Assembly: GCF_014050525.1 (NCBI RefSeq)
Contig: NZ_JACGAG010000002.1
Location: forward strand, 62,001 to 126,000
DNA length: 64,000 nucleotides
DNA from: Clostridium sp. cel8
Lineage (GTDB): Bacteria > Bacillota > Clostridia > Clostridiales > Clostridiaceae
Direction: 5' to 3'
The notes under the pieces were generated by a model that did not search any database, was not told where the DNA came from, and saw only the letters and a list, made by a program, of their open reading frames with translations. The stretch's first letter is position 1. Each line of letters opens with the position of its first letter. Both the position numbers and the translations under genes were made by a program. Positions 35,550-44,418 of this stretch are shown here, in pieces.

Positions 35550-36680
35550 CTACTTTAGTATCCTAGCAATATTTTCAGATACCTTAACAATTGAATTATA
35601 TCCATCTTTAAGGGCTCTATCTAATGTTTTAACAGAATCCATTATACAAAACAAAGATGTTACACCTATATCATATAATTCACTAGCATCATCTGTTACT
35701 CTTCCTCCTAAAGCAATAAGCGGTATATTGTATTTTTTAGATATTTTAGCTACTCCAGATATAGTCTTTCCAAATTTAGTTTGAGCATCTATAGACCCTT
35801 CTCCTGTAAATATATAATCTGCATCTTTAGCTCTTTCTTCAAAATGAGTGTATTCAAGAACTATATCTATTCCCCTTAGAAGTTTTGCATTTAAAATCAT
35901 AAATGCTGCTCCAAGACCACCTGCTGCTCCAGCTTTCTTTGTATTGTTTACATCTAATCCTGTAGCTTTTTTTACTAAATTACCATAATGTATTAAAGCT
36001 TTTTCTAAATTCTCTAACTGATCTGAGTTTCCACCCTTTTGAGCTCCAAATATTTTTGTTGCACCAAACTCACCAACAAGTGGATTTTCTACATCACAAG
36101 CAACTTTAATATTGCACTCTTTAATTCTTTCATCTAAATTTTCAAAGTTGATATATTTGAGATTTCTAAGTTCTATTCCACCAAATTTTATTTCATTATT
36201 ATTAATATCCCTGCCACAAGCTCCTAAAGCTTGAAGCATTCCAAATCCCCCATCATTTGTAGCACTTCCACCAAGTCCTATTAGAAAATTCCTTGCACCT
36301 TTGTCTAATGCAGCTTTTATTAATTCTCCGACTCCATATGTAGTTGTAATTTCTGGATTTCTCTCATGTTTGGGTACAAGATCAATTCCACAAGCCTGGG
36401 AAACTTCTATTACAGCAAGATTATCTTTTTCTATATAACCATATTTGCCCTTAACTTTATAACCAAGAGGTCCTGTTATTTCCACTTCATTTATTTTGCC
36501 ATTATTTGCTTGAGCTATAACTTCACTTGTTCCCTCTCCACCATCAGCCATGGGAATGAGTTCAAAATGGCAATTATTAATTATTTTAGACAATCCTTCT
36601 CTTATGGCTTCTGCCGCTTCTTTAGCAGTCAAACTCTCCTTAAAAGAATCTGGTGCAATTACAATTTTATTTATACTCAT
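35550..36680 (-). CDS. glycerate 2-kinase (GlxK/GarK family)
   Basis: A 376-residue glycerate kinase type 1: KIVIAPDSFKESLTAKEAAEAI at the start, PMADGGEGTSEV, LIGLGGSATNDGGFGMLQALG, AAGGLGAAFMIL and FTGEGSIDAQTKFGKTISGVA are diagnostic. It phosphorylates D-glycerate to 2-phosphoglycerate, feeding lower glycolysis. A truncated GH38 mannosidase lies just upstream; in bacteria that use mannosylglycerate, a GH38 hydrolase releases glycerate for such a kinase, so this may be the surviving half of that pathway (inference). Confidence 0.93.
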   Translation of the reverse strand: MSINKIVIAPDSFKESLTAKEAAEAIREGLSKIINNCHFELIPMADGGEGTSEVIAQANNGKINEVEITGPLGYKVKGKYGYIEKDNLAVIEVSQACGIDLVPKHERNPEITTTYGVGELIKAALDKGARNFLIGLGGSATNDGGFGMLQALGACGRDINNNEIKFGGIELRNLKYINFENLDERIKECNIKVACDVENPLVGEFGATKIFGAQKGGNSDQLENLEKALIHYGNLVKKATGLDVNNTKKAGAAGGLGAAFMILNAKLLRGIDIVLEYTHFEERAKDADYIFTGEGSIDAQTKFGKTISGVAKISKKYNIPLIALGGRVTDDASELYDIGVTSLFCIMDSVKTLDRALKDGYNSIVKVSENIARILK

Positions 36681-36718
36681 CTACATCCACTCCCAGTATG
36701 TAATATAAAATAATAATA

Positions 36719-36773
36719 GAAGACCATCTCAATTATAAGTTTTAATTATATTTTGAGCTGGCCTCCTTTTTTT
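36719..36773. terminator. hairpin after the mannosidase remnant
   Basis: An imperfect inverted repeat (AGACCATCTCAA... with ...TTGAGCTGGCCT) followed by CTTTTTTT on +. On - it lies after the GH38 tail. No + gene ends here, so on that strand it is orphan. Confidence 0.4.
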
Positions 36774-36803
36774 AATTTTAATCTTTTATATATAGCCTAA
36801 TCT

Positions 36804-37178
36804 TTAAACTTCTACATATAAATTTTTTACTACATTTTTATTTATATCTATTTTTATTTTATCGTTATTATACAAAATATCTTCAATTTTATTTTCATTT
36901 AAATTAGCCATATAAGCTTCTTTTATATTTTTATTTATACTAAACTCTGCTTTTTGACTTTCTTCAGTTCCATTAAAAAATCTTATTAATAATCCATTTT
37001 TTTCTTCACTCTTCTTTAAAGTACTTAATGTAACCCTCTTACTTTCTTCTTTTAAAAGGCTGTAACTATATGGAGTAGTAAAGTCCACCTCATTAAGTTT
37101 CATAGCATTATAAGGCATTTTATTATAGCTTACTATTGGAGTTAAGTATTCTTTTGCTACTCTAGTTAAATTATTCAT
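36804..37178 (-). pseudogene. alpha-mannosidase (GH38) C-terminal remnant
   Basis: 124 codons resembling only the last part of a GH38 alpha-mannosidase or mannosylglycerate hydrolase: FTTPYSYSLLKEESKRVTLSTLKKSEEKNGLLIRFFNGTEESQKAEF is the family's typical C-terminal beta domain. The catalytic domain (about 700-800 residues) is gone. The ATG at 37178 has no ribosome site, and the frame is closed upstream by a stop. It directly follows a 22-codon N-terminal stub from an apparently different gene. Non-functional. Confidence 0.7.
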
Positions 37179-37185
37179 TGAATCA

Positions 37186-37254
37186 TCATTTTTGAAACTT
37201 ACTTAAAAAGTCTTCTCTATTATTATTTATGTAATCAACTATTTGATCATCCAT
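37186..37254 (-). pseudogene. 22-codon N-terminal stub, possibly of an M20-type peptidase
   Basis: ATG 37254 encodes MDDQIVDYINNNREDFLSKF plus two residues, then TGA. The I..YI..N...FL..F pattern resembles the first helix of M20-family dipeptidases, which begin with an acidic helix ending before the metal domain. It is cut off exactly where the GH38 remnant begins, so it looks like the start of one gene joined by deletion to the end of another. The family call is weak. Confidence 0.35.
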
Positions 37255-37469
37255 ATCATTTAATTTATCTTCCTATATTAACTATATATTTTAGAGTATA
37301 ATTGATATTAAAATAAATAACAAATAAAGCTAGTTTACTTGAAAAATACAGAAAATATATTAAAAAGAAATATTCCAATAAACCCTCCAATTACCTCACA
37401 TAATTATTTTAAAAATACACAAACTTTAGTTGTAAGAAGTAAGTAATACTATAAAAAGGAGTGTTTACT

Positions 37470-37661
37470 ATGTCATATAATAAACCAGTAGTTCCTGAAG
37501 CTAAAGAAAAATTAAATCAGTTCAAAATGGAATCAGCAAATGAAGTAGGTGTAAAGCTTAAAAATGGCTATAATGGAGATTTAACTGCAAGAGAAGCAGG
37601 ATCTGTAGGTGGCCAGATGGTTAAAAAAATGATTCAAGCTTATGAACAGAACTTAAAGTAG
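37470..37661 (+). CDS. small acid-soluble spore protein, alpha/beta type
   Basis: 63 residues from ATG 37470 with AAAGGAGTG upstream. The alpha/beta SASP signature is present: KFKMESANEVGV-like (FKMESANEVGVKL), with the GPR protease cleavage-type Glu, and the DNA-binding GYNGDLTAREAGSVGGQMVKKMI. These proteins coat DNA in spores and change it to A-form for UV and heat resistance. Expected to be transcribed by sigma-G in the forespore; I did not find a convincing sigma-G box. A terminator follows 6 bp after the stop. Confidence 0.93.
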   Translation: MSYNKPVVPEAKEKLNQFKMESANEVGVKLKNGYNGDLTAREAGSVGGQMVKKMIQAYEQNLK

Positions 37662-37667
37662 AACATT

Positions 37668-37699
37668 AAAACTCCAGCTTAAAATTAGCTGGAGTTTTT
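37668..37699. terminator. bidirectional terminator
   Basis: AAAACTCCAGCT and AGCTGGAGTTTT, 12-bp perfect stem with a 7-nt loop and flanking A and T tracts. Shared by the SASP gene (+) and the C_GCAxxG_C_C gene (-). Confidence 0.9.
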
Positions 37700-37718
37700 G
37701 CAAACAAAATAACCTTAA

Positions 37719-38192
37719 TCATTTATTTTCTATTTCTTCATTTTTTATAAATTCATATATAATTTCAGCTGCATCTTCAATTATATGTGCACATGGACGA
37801 GTCTTGTAATACTCTTTAGTTCTTTTATTTGGTACATAACTTTCTTTTTTATCACCTAATCCTAAAAGTTCTCTACATATTATAGTATCATTTTTTTCTT
37901 TAAATTTAGAAGCTAGCTCTTGAATAAGCCTATAATGTTCAGCCTTCTTTACATCATCTTTTGGATCTGTATACCCATACTTCAATCCAGCTACCATAAA
38001 CATTCCAGTTACTGCTCCACAGACTTCGCGTAATCTTCCCATGCCTGCTCCAAAAGAAGATGATATCTTTAACCCTGTTTCAAAATCTATTCCAAGTTCT
38101 GTGCAGTAAGCTCCAAACACTGACTGAGAACAGTTATATCCTTGTTCAAACAGTGCTACAGCACGATTCTTAAATTCATCTTTTCCATTCAT
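37719..38192 (-). CDS. C_GCAxxG_C_C family protein
   Basis: 157 residues from ATG 38192 (AAGGG upstream); an in-frame start 33 bp upstream overlaps the symporter region and has no site. Conserved cysteines: YNCSQSVF, FSSGA... followed by GRLREVCGAVTGMFMVAG (the G-C-A-x-x-G core), a Cys in TIICRELLG and one in RPCAHII. The family is thought to bind a metal or redox centre and is common in anaerobes; its role is unknown. It follows the glycine-riboswitch symporter by 25 bp and may share its transcript. Confidence 0.88.
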   Translation of the reverse strand: MNGKDEFKNRAVALFEQGYNCSQSVFGAYCTELGIDFETGLKISSSFGAGMGRLREVCGAVTGMFMVAGLKYGYTDPKDDVKKAEHYRLIQELASKFKEKNDTIICRELLGLGDKKESYVPNKRTKEYYKTRPCAHIIEDAAEIIYEFIKNEEIENK

Positions 38193-38217
38193 ATCTGTAT
38201 CCCTTCCAAGATTTATA

Positions 38218-39582
38218 TTATGCAACTTTATCTCTTCTAATATTCTTAAAAAAATCTTTCGTTTCAGCAGCTATAACTCCACTTAATCCTATTAATGCAA
38301 TAAGGTTTGGAATTGCCATACAAGCATTTACTATATCAGCAAGTGTCCATACCATATCAAGTTTTAAGTAAGCTCCTATAGCTACAAGCATTATAAATAT
38401 AACCCTATACACCTTTATGGATTTTACACCAAATAGGTATTCACTGCATCTTTCACCATAGTAATTCCATCCAAGTATAGTTGTAAAAGCAAAAAATATA
38501 AGTCCTATTGTAACTATAAAGTTTCCAATCCAAGGCATAGGAATTCCTGTTGAAAAAGCATAATTTGTCATAGCTGCACCTTTATAACCCATTTTCCATG
38601 CACCTGTAGATACAAGTACAAGTCCTGTCATAGTACATACTATAATAGTATCAAAAAAAGTTCCTGTCATTGAAATAAGCCCCTGACGAACACAGGATTT
38701 AGTTTTAGCCGCTGCTGCTGCTATAGGGGCACTTCCAAGACCTGATTCATTTGAAAAAACTCCCCTTGCTATACCATTTTGAATAGCTTGTTTTACAGTA
38801 GATCCTAAAAATCCTCCTGCTGCCGCTACTGGCGTAAAAGCACTTTTTATTACTAGTGATATTGCTTGAGGAACTACAGATGCATTAGAAGCCAGTATGA
38901 CTATACAACCTAATACATAAAATACAGCCATAAAAGGAACTACAAGTTCAGCAACTTTTGATATACTCTTTATTCCTCCTATAGTTACAAGTGCAACTAA
39001 AATTGTTATTATTGAAGATGTTACAACTATAGGCATATTATAGGCAACATGTGCAGCCTGAGTTATGGAATTTATCTGAGCAAAAGTTCCTATTCCAAAA
39101 AATGCAACTCCTATTCCAAAAAATGCAAATAGTTTAGCAAGCCACTTTATTCCAAGACCTTTTTCAATATAATACATTGGTCCACCGGACATTTGTCCAT
39201 TTTTATCAGTAACTCTGTATTTAACAGCAAGAAGTCCTTCTGAATATTTAGTAGCCATTCCAAAGAAAGCTGCCATCCACATCCAGAAAAGTGCACCAGG
39301 TCCTCCTGCTTCAATTGCAGTTGCAACTCCTACAATGTTTCCTGTACCAATTGTAGCCGCAAGTGCTGTACATAATGCAGCAAAACTTGTAACATCTCCT
39401 TTGCCTGCACTATCATTTTTATCTTTTGAAAAAAGATATTTGAGTGCCAAAGGCAACTTAAATAATTGAATTAATCCAAGGCGTATAGTTAGATATATTC
39501 CGGTACCTACGAGCAGTACCAAAAGAGGTGGACCCCACATAAAAGCATCCACTTGACTTAATAGATTTGTAAATTGTTCCAT
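38218..39582 (-). CDS. AGCS-family sodium:alanine/glycine symporter
   Basis: 454 residues from ATG 39582 with GGAGGG upstream; a longer in-frame start (39636) reaches into the leader and lacks a site. Typical AGCS motifs: ATIGTGNIVGVATAIEAGGPGALFWMW, YSEGLLAVKYR, GGPMYYIEKGLG and NGIARGVFSNESGLGSAPIAAAAAKT. About eleven helices. It takes up glycine or alanine with Na+ (or H+). The tandem glycine riboswitch 100-250 nt upstream points to glycine as the physiological substrate. Confidence 0.93.
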   Translation of the reverse strand: MEQFTNLLSQVDAFMWGPPLLVLLVGTGIYLTIRLGLIQLFKLPLALKYLFSKDKNDSAGKGDVTSFAALCTALAATIGTGNIVGVATAIEAGGPGALFWMWMAAFFGMATKYSEGLLAVKYRVTDKNGQMSGGPMYYIEKGLGIKWLAKLFAFFGIGVAFFGIGTFAQINSITQAAHVAYNMPIVVTSSIITILVALVTIGGIKSISKVAELVVPFMAVFYVLGCIVILASNASVVPQAISLVIKSAFTPVAAAGGFLGSTVKQAIQNGIARGVFSNESGLGSAPIAAAAAKTKSCVRQGLISMTGTFFDTIIVCTMTGLVLVSTGAWKMGYKGAAMTNYAFSTGIPMPWIGNFIVTIGLIFFAFTTILGWNYYGERCSEYLFGVKSIKVYRVIFIMLVAIGAYLKLDMVWTLADIVNACMAIPNLIALIGLSGVIAAETKDFFKNIRRDKVA

Positions 39583-39682
39583 TTTATCCCTCCATATAAT
39601 AGTTTTTATTGGGACTAAATGGGATGAGATTAGCACAAAATCATGCTAATTGCGTAATTTTGTAATAAATATTGCTCATTCC

Positions 39683-39832
39683 CTGTCCTTTTACCTGAGA
39701 GTTTCACCTTACGGCTTTCTCCTTCGGTGCTCTTAAGAGTCTCTCCAGAGCTTCATCCAATAACGGTCTATTTACCTGAAAGCTTAACTTCTTCGGTGGA
39801 TTTAAAAATCACTCTCCCGCTATCTTCATATG
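39683..39832 (-). ncRNA. tandem glycine riboswitch
   Basis: On the - strand two consecutive aptamers are visible. The first (5', about 39832-39763) has GGGAGAGTGA, CACCGAAGAAGTTAAGC and TTTCAGGTAAA. The second (about 39754-39683) has CTCTGGAGAGACTC, GCACCGAAGGAGAAAGCC and AACTCTCAGGTAAAAGGAC. The paired CACCGA and TCAGG motifs are the glycine aptamer hallmark. Downstream, TTAGCA/TGCTAA and GGGATGAG elements can form alternative hairpins before the symporter start; no clear U-tract terminator was seen. Confidence 0.93.
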
Positions 39833-40041
39833 AACTTAAATTTCCATGATGTATATTCTAATATAAACTCGTAAATATTGCAATAGTCTAAAATCATCAA
39901 AAATAATATTTGCATATTTATCCGCTAATTTGCAAATTTTTAATATTTTTTTACTTTTCATCTCTAAAATTTACTGTTTTGTTTAATAAATTTCACTGAT
40001 ATGATATAATTCTATTTGTTATTTAAATTTTTATAGACAGA

Positions 40042-40111
40042 AACTCGTATATACTCGGTAATATGGTCCGAAAGTTTCTACCTGTCAACCTAAAATTGAC
40101 AGACTACGAGG
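40042..40111 (+). ncRNA. guanine-class purine riboswitch aptamer
   Basis: P1 arms ACTCGTA and TACGAG close a three-way junction with ATATGGTCCG in the P2 loop, GTTTCTACC in J2/3 and ACCTAAAATT in the P3 loop, all consensus elements. The specificity position reads GACTA (C74), which selects guanine or hypoxanthine/xanthine rather than adenine. A terminator lies at 40138-40169 and xpt starts at 40258, so purine binding should shut off xpt. Confidence 0.95.
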
Positions 40112-40137
40112 TAATATTTGAATTTTATGCTTTTAAA

Positions 40138-40169
40138 TATACCTCACTTTTCTGTGGTATATTTTTTTA
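40138..40169 (+). terminator. purine riboswitch terminator
   Basis: TATACCTCA and TGTGGTATA form a stem with one mismatch and a 6-nt loop, followed by eight T. It follows the guanine aptamer and precedes xpt. Confidence 0.88.
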
Positions 40170-40257
40170 TATATTTTTTGATAAATCTATAGGAAATTTT
40201 AAGTTATAACATAAATAGAATTTGAAAATAAAAAAGAAAATCAAGGAGTGTTAATTT

Positions 40258-40830
40258 ATGGAACAGTTAAAGAAAAGAATTTTGGAAGAAGGAGAGGCTC
40301 TTAATGAATCCATATTAAAAGTAGATTCATTTTTAAATCATAAAGTAGATCCAAAATTAATGTTAGCTATAGGAGATAATTTTAAAAAATATTTCTCTGG
40401 AATAGGTGTTACAAAAATATTCACCATTGAAAGTTCAGGAATAGCTCCAGCAGTTATGACAGCATTAAAAATGGACTTGCCTATGGTAATATTAAAAAAG
40501 AAAAAATCAAAAATCTTAAAAGATGATGTATATCAAACTACAGTACATTCTTTCACAAAAGATTCAGATTATGAACTCACTTTGTCCCAAAAGTACATAT
40601 GTCCTGAAGATAAAATCCTTATAATTGATGATTTTTTGGCTAATGGCGAAGCTGCACAAGGTGCTGCACGCTTAATTGAAAAAGCTGGAGCAAAAGTAGC
40701 TGGAATAGGTATTGTAATTGAAAAATCATTTCAACCCGGGAGAAATATATTAGAAAAAAAAGGTTATACAATTCGTTCCCTTGCAAGAATAAAGAAACTT
40801 ACAAAAGGCAAAATTGAATTTTTAGATTAA
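40258..40830 (+). CDS. xpt: xanthine phosphoribosyltransferase
   Basis: 190 residues, the usual Xpt length. The PRPP-binding motif [17 protein letters not shown] is intact, with the N-terminal [10 protein letters not shown] and [10 protein letters not shown] typical of Xpt. It converts xanthine and PRPP to XMP in purine salvage. The AAGGAGTG ribosome site precedes ATG 40258. Controlled by the guanine riboswitch upstream, the same arrangement as B. subtilis xpt. Single gene, with a hairpin after it. Confidence 0.95.
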   Translation: MEQLKKRILEEGEALNESILKVDSFLNHKVDPKLMLAIGDNFKKYFSGIGVTKIFTIESSGIAPAVMTALKMDLPMVILKKKKSKILKDDVYQTTVHSFTKDSDYELTLSQKYICPEDKILIIDDFLANGEAAQGAARLIEKAGAKVAGIGIVIEKSFQPGRNILEKKGYTIRSLARIKKLTKGKIEFLD

Positions 40831-40858
40831 TTATTATTTTAAATTTAATATTTATTTA

Positions 40859-40903
40859 GGGGCTGATACATTAGAATATTTTTTATACTAACTACACAGT
40901 CCC
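40859..40903. terminator. hairpin between xpt and DUF503 gene
   Basis: GGGGCTG pairs with CAGTCCC (one G-U) with further TTAG/CTAA inner pairs. It lies between convergent genes and could end both. Confidence 0.5.
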
Positions 40904-40916
40904 ATTTTATTATGAA

Positions 40917-41201
40917 TTAATATACTGAAATTTCCTCAATATTAATTATTTCTGCATCAGTATTACAATCTATAAAATTTATTATATTTTCTTTAGTGGA
41001 ATCCTTTTGCTTTGAGGTTCCCAATATGCCTGCAATTCCTATAACTATTATCTTATGAACATCTTGTTTATCTATCTCAGATACAGATATATTAAACTTG
41101 TTCCTAAGCCTTTTAACTACGCTTTTTACTATCATTCTCTTTTCCTTTAGAGAATGTACCCATGATGCTCTAAGTGTGATTCTCATAACTAATATTTTCA
41201 T
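40917..41201 (-). CDS. DUF503 (YlxP-like) protein
   Basis: A 94-residue DUF503 protein: ILVMRITLRASWVHSLKEKRMIVKSVVKRLRNKFNISVSEID followed by VIGIAGILGTSK is the family signature. YlxP-like proteins often lie with ribosome-maturation genes, but here it follows the M16 peptidase gene by 17 bp. GAGGT precedes ATG 41201. Function unknown. Confidence 0.88.
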   Translation of the reverse strand: MKILVMRITLRASWVHSLKEKRMIVKSVVKRLRNKFNISVSEIDKQDVHKIIVIGIAGILGTSKQKDSTKENIINFIDCNTDAEIINIEEISVY

Positions 41202-41218
41202 ATGTTAACCTCATTTTT

Positions 41219-44200
41219 TTATTTTTCTAAATCTATAATACTCCTAAATAGACCTTTATTTTCTTGAATTTTCATCTCTGACCCTTCTACAAAATATACA
41301 TTCTGTTTTAAAATTTCATCCATCATATTACCGTAATTTCTTATATCTTTAGCTGTAGTTGAAAGTGCCTCCTTTTCATGTTTAATAAGATCATCTACAG
41401 ATGTATTAGTAAGATATAATAAGTCACAAATTGAACTTTTGGCAAGTTCTCCTGCCGTATTAAGATTTACAAAATTTTTTATAGCTCCTATAATATAATT
41501 ATTCATTTCAGCATCAGTGGCCTTAAAATTTTTAAGATAATCTGCAGTACCTTGAAAAGTCTGTAAAGTTTCCTTTATATTTGGATCTCTCATTGATTTC
41601 ATAACCACTAATCCATCTGGCAAAAAAGAACACGCTGCCCCATAGGCACCACCATTTGTTCTTATTGTATTCCACAAATATCCCATATTCAATACATTTT
41701 CAAGTACTAACATCTTTCCACTATAATTATATCCTAGCTTTTTAAAATTTCCTGCCTGCATTACTGTTTGAACTTTTGCAGTAGATGAGTAAGCTACATT
41801 CTTACTTGGCACATTAAATTTATATTTTTGTTTTATAAATGCATCAGAATTTAACTTACTCGATATACGTTTTAGCTCACTTTTAAAGGATAACTGAGAA
41901 TTTACACTTCCACTACAACTTACTATAAGATCATTTTTGTTAAATACAAGTTTTGAAACATCTTTTAAATTTTTAGATATTTCTTCCCACTTTGAATCAA
42001 AACTATTATCTAATTCTTTCAAAAATTTATAATATGAAATTCCAGAAATTTTTTCTATATATCTTCCACTTTCACTCATGTAAGAGCTCAATCCCATAAG
42101 AGCCCCAGATCCAGATCCTAATGAAAACATACTCTCAAGCGCAGATTTATTTTGCTTTATAATCTGTCTTATCTTTCTTTTTTCATTAAATAGACTGTTA
42201 TTTATAATTTCTTCGGTAAGATTCAATCCTTTCTCAACCTTATCTTCAAGTACAAGAAGAGATACTATTAATTTAGGTGAATATACATCTGAGTTTTTAC
42301 TGTCTACTACAGAAGATGCATTAATTGAAAGATTTCCACCTATACCTTGTATCTCATTGGATAATTCCTTTGTGCTATACTTGTCAGTGTCTACATTTCC
42401 AAGTATAGATGATAGCAATGCAATATACTGTATCTTATCTTGTGGTACTTTTGATGTGTCAAAATACAAATTTATATTTGAAAATCCATTTAAATTTGCA
42501 TTATGCCTAAGAAATTTTATTCCATTAACATTGTCAATTTTATAATTTATATCTGGTATTTCTGGATGAACATCTTCAAGTGAAAGTCTTGGCAGAGTAT
42601 CTAGAGCTTCTTTTGAATCTTCTCTCTTTTGCCATGCATTAAAATTTGCTGTATCTTTTATAATTGCATTTATTCCTTCTTTTCCTATTTTATTTTTATA
42701 TTCCTCTTGCATATTATTAATCTTTTCATTACTTCTCATTTCAATTTCTCTATCAGGTTTCATAATTACAATGGAATGATATTTATTGTTTACAAGACAC
42801 TTGCCAACAATGTCTTTGAAATATTCACTTTTATCTAATTTACTTATCTTTTTTATTATATCCTGTGTATCAAAATACATTGTGGGATCCTTATCATATA
42901 TCCATGTTAAAAGTGCCCTTTGAGATAACTCAATACCATTTCCTCCAATCATAGGTGACATGAGTTCTCTCAAGCGAATATTTGTTTCATATGACTTTAA
43001 TGCAGAACTTATAAAATTTTTATCAAATCCATTATCATATATATTTTTTAAACAGTCAAAAACAGTCTTTTTAAAAATCTCTTTTGATGATTCATTGCAA
43101 TTTATAGCATTAATTGAAAATACGGGTTGCATCCCATCCAACATAAATGTACAATTTACATCTTCTGCAATATCTGCATCTTTAATAGCCTTTTTAAGTG
43201 GAGCATCATCTGCACCCATTAAAAGATAGCTTAAAAATCCAAATGCAGTATTTATCTCTTTATCCCATACAGTTCCTGTTACAAAATTCAACGAAAAACA
43301 GGTTTTATTTTTACTATCTCTGTTTTCAGATACTGGATATGAAACAACCTTTTCAGGTACATTACTCAAAGGCTTTTGCAATTTTATAGATGTATCAACA
43401 GTAGTTTTAGTAAACTTTCCCAAATAATTTTCATCTATAAATTTAAGATATTTTCCTATGTCCAATTTTCCATATAGATATATATAGCTATTTGATGGTG
43501 TATAATTTTTTTTATATGTTTCAATGAACTTTTCTCTTGTAAGCTTTGGTATATCATCAGGATTTCCTCCACAATCCCAATTATGAGAAGTATCTGGAAA
43601 AAGTGATTGATTTATTGCATTGTACATTATCCAACTAGGATTTGAATAATCTCCCTTCATCTCATTGTACACAACTCCATTTATAGACAGTTTGGAATTT
43701 TTCGATGGCATATCATATCTCCAACCCTCTTGCTTAAATATATTAGGATCAGTTGTAAGTTTTGGGTAAAATACTGCATCTAAATACACGCTCATAAGAT
43801 TTTTAAGATCCTGTTCATTTGTACTTGCTACTGGAAAAGTAGTATAATCACTACTTGTCATAGCATTTATAAATGTTCCAAGTGATCCTTTAACCATTTC
43901 TTTAAATGGCGATTTAAGAGGATACTTTCTAGATCCATCAAGAACTGAATGTTCAATAATGTGATTTACTCCTGTGTTGTCACGAGTTGGTGTACGAAAA
44001 CTTATATCAAATACCCTTTGCGTATCATTGTTTTTAATATACATAAGTCTAGCACCAGTTTTTACATGAGTAAATTGCATTACATTTGAATTAAGTTGTT
44101 TAATATTTTTAGAAGACACAAGCTTAAATCCGTAATAAATTTTACCAACATTATTGTAACTCTTAATATCAATATTTGAAGCATAAACGGCATTATAATT

Positions 44201-44278
44201 TATCCAATCACTAGCTGGAGAAAGTATAATAAAAATTGCTAGTATAATTTCAGTTATTCTTTTTAAAAATGCTTTCAT
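41219..44278 (-). CDS. secreted M16C-family zinc metallopeptidase
   Basis: 1019 residues in the PreP/Cym1/falcilysin branch of M16. The inverted zinc motif HIIEH is at 106-110 (NTGVNHIIEHSVLDGS), with a downstream Glu in NEMKGDYSNPSW. A C-terminal inactive-like half includes NGGAYGAACSFLPDGLV, the usual substrate-binding element. Unlike cytosolic PreP-like proteins of Gram-positives, residues 1-33 form a signal peptide (positive end, hydrophobic IILAIFIILSPASDW, AYAS-like VYASN), so it is probably exported or membrane-tethered and digests peptides outside the cell. GGGGA precedes ATG 44278. Confidence 0.9.
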   Translation of the reverse strand: MKAFLKRITEIILAIFIILSPASDWINYNAVYASNIDIKSYNNVGKIYYGFKLVSSKNIKQLNSNVMQFTHVKTGARLMYIKNNDTQRVFDISFRTPTRDNTGVNHIIEHSVLDGSRKYPLKSPFKEMVKGSLGTFINAMTSSDYTTFPVASTNEQDLKNLMSVYLDAVFYPKLTTDPNIFKQEGWRYDMPSKNSKLSINGVVYNEMKGDYSNPSWIMYNAINQSLFPDTSHNWDCGGNPDDIPKLTREKFIETYKKNYTPSNSYIYLYGKLDIGKYLKFIDENYLGKFTKTTVDTSIKLQKPLSNVPEKVVSYPVSENRDSKNKTCFSLNFVTGTVWDKEINTAFGFLSYLLMGADDAPLKKAIKDADIAEDVNCTFMLDGMQPVFSINAINCNESSKEIFKKTVFDCLKNIYDNGFDKNFISSALKSYETNIRLRELMSPMIGGNGIELSQRALLTWIYDKDPTMYFDTQDIIKKISKLDKSEYFKDIVGKCLVNNKYHSIVIMKPDREIEMRSNEKINNMQEEYKNKIGKEGINAIIKDTANFNAWQKREDSKEALDTLPRLSLEDVHPEIPDINYKIDNVNGIKFLRHNANLNGFSNINLYFDTSKVPQDKIQYIALLSSILGNVDTDKYSTKELSNEIQGIGGNLSINASSVVDSKNSDVYSPKLIVSLLVLEDKVEKGLNLTEEIINNSLFNEKRKIRQIIKQNKSALESMFSLGSGSGALMGLSSYMSESGRYIEKISGISYYKFLKELDNSFDSKWEEISKNLKDVSKLVFNKNDLIVSCSGSVNSQLSFKSELKRISSKLNSDAFIKQKYKFNVPSKNVAYSSTAKVQTVMQAGNFKKLGYNYSGKMLVLENVLNMGYLWNTIRTNGGAYGAACSFLPDGLVVMKSMRDPNIKETLQTFQGTADYLKNFKATDAEMNNYIIGAIKNFVNLNTAGELAKSSICDLLYLTNTSVDDLIKHEKEALSTTAKDIRNYGNMMDEILKQNVYFVEGSEMKIQENKGLFRSIIDLEK

Positions 44279-44418
44279 TGTAATATCCCCTATAGTTTAT
44301 TTTTATATCTAATCAATATTTTTTCTAACTTAACTACTTTTTATACTCTTATATTTTTTATAATTTATTAATTACTAACATCTTTGCTAACTAAAATTAT
44401 ACTCTAAATTATATAAAA

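Noticed and set aside
37400-37469. Sigma-G promoter before the SASP gene
   Set aside because: Expected on biological grounds, but no convincing -35/-10 pair was visible.
39676-39832. A degenerate repeat or CRISPR-like array (repeated CACCGAAG and TCAGGTAAA)
   Set aside because: The repeats are the two aptamers of a tandem glycine riboswitch.
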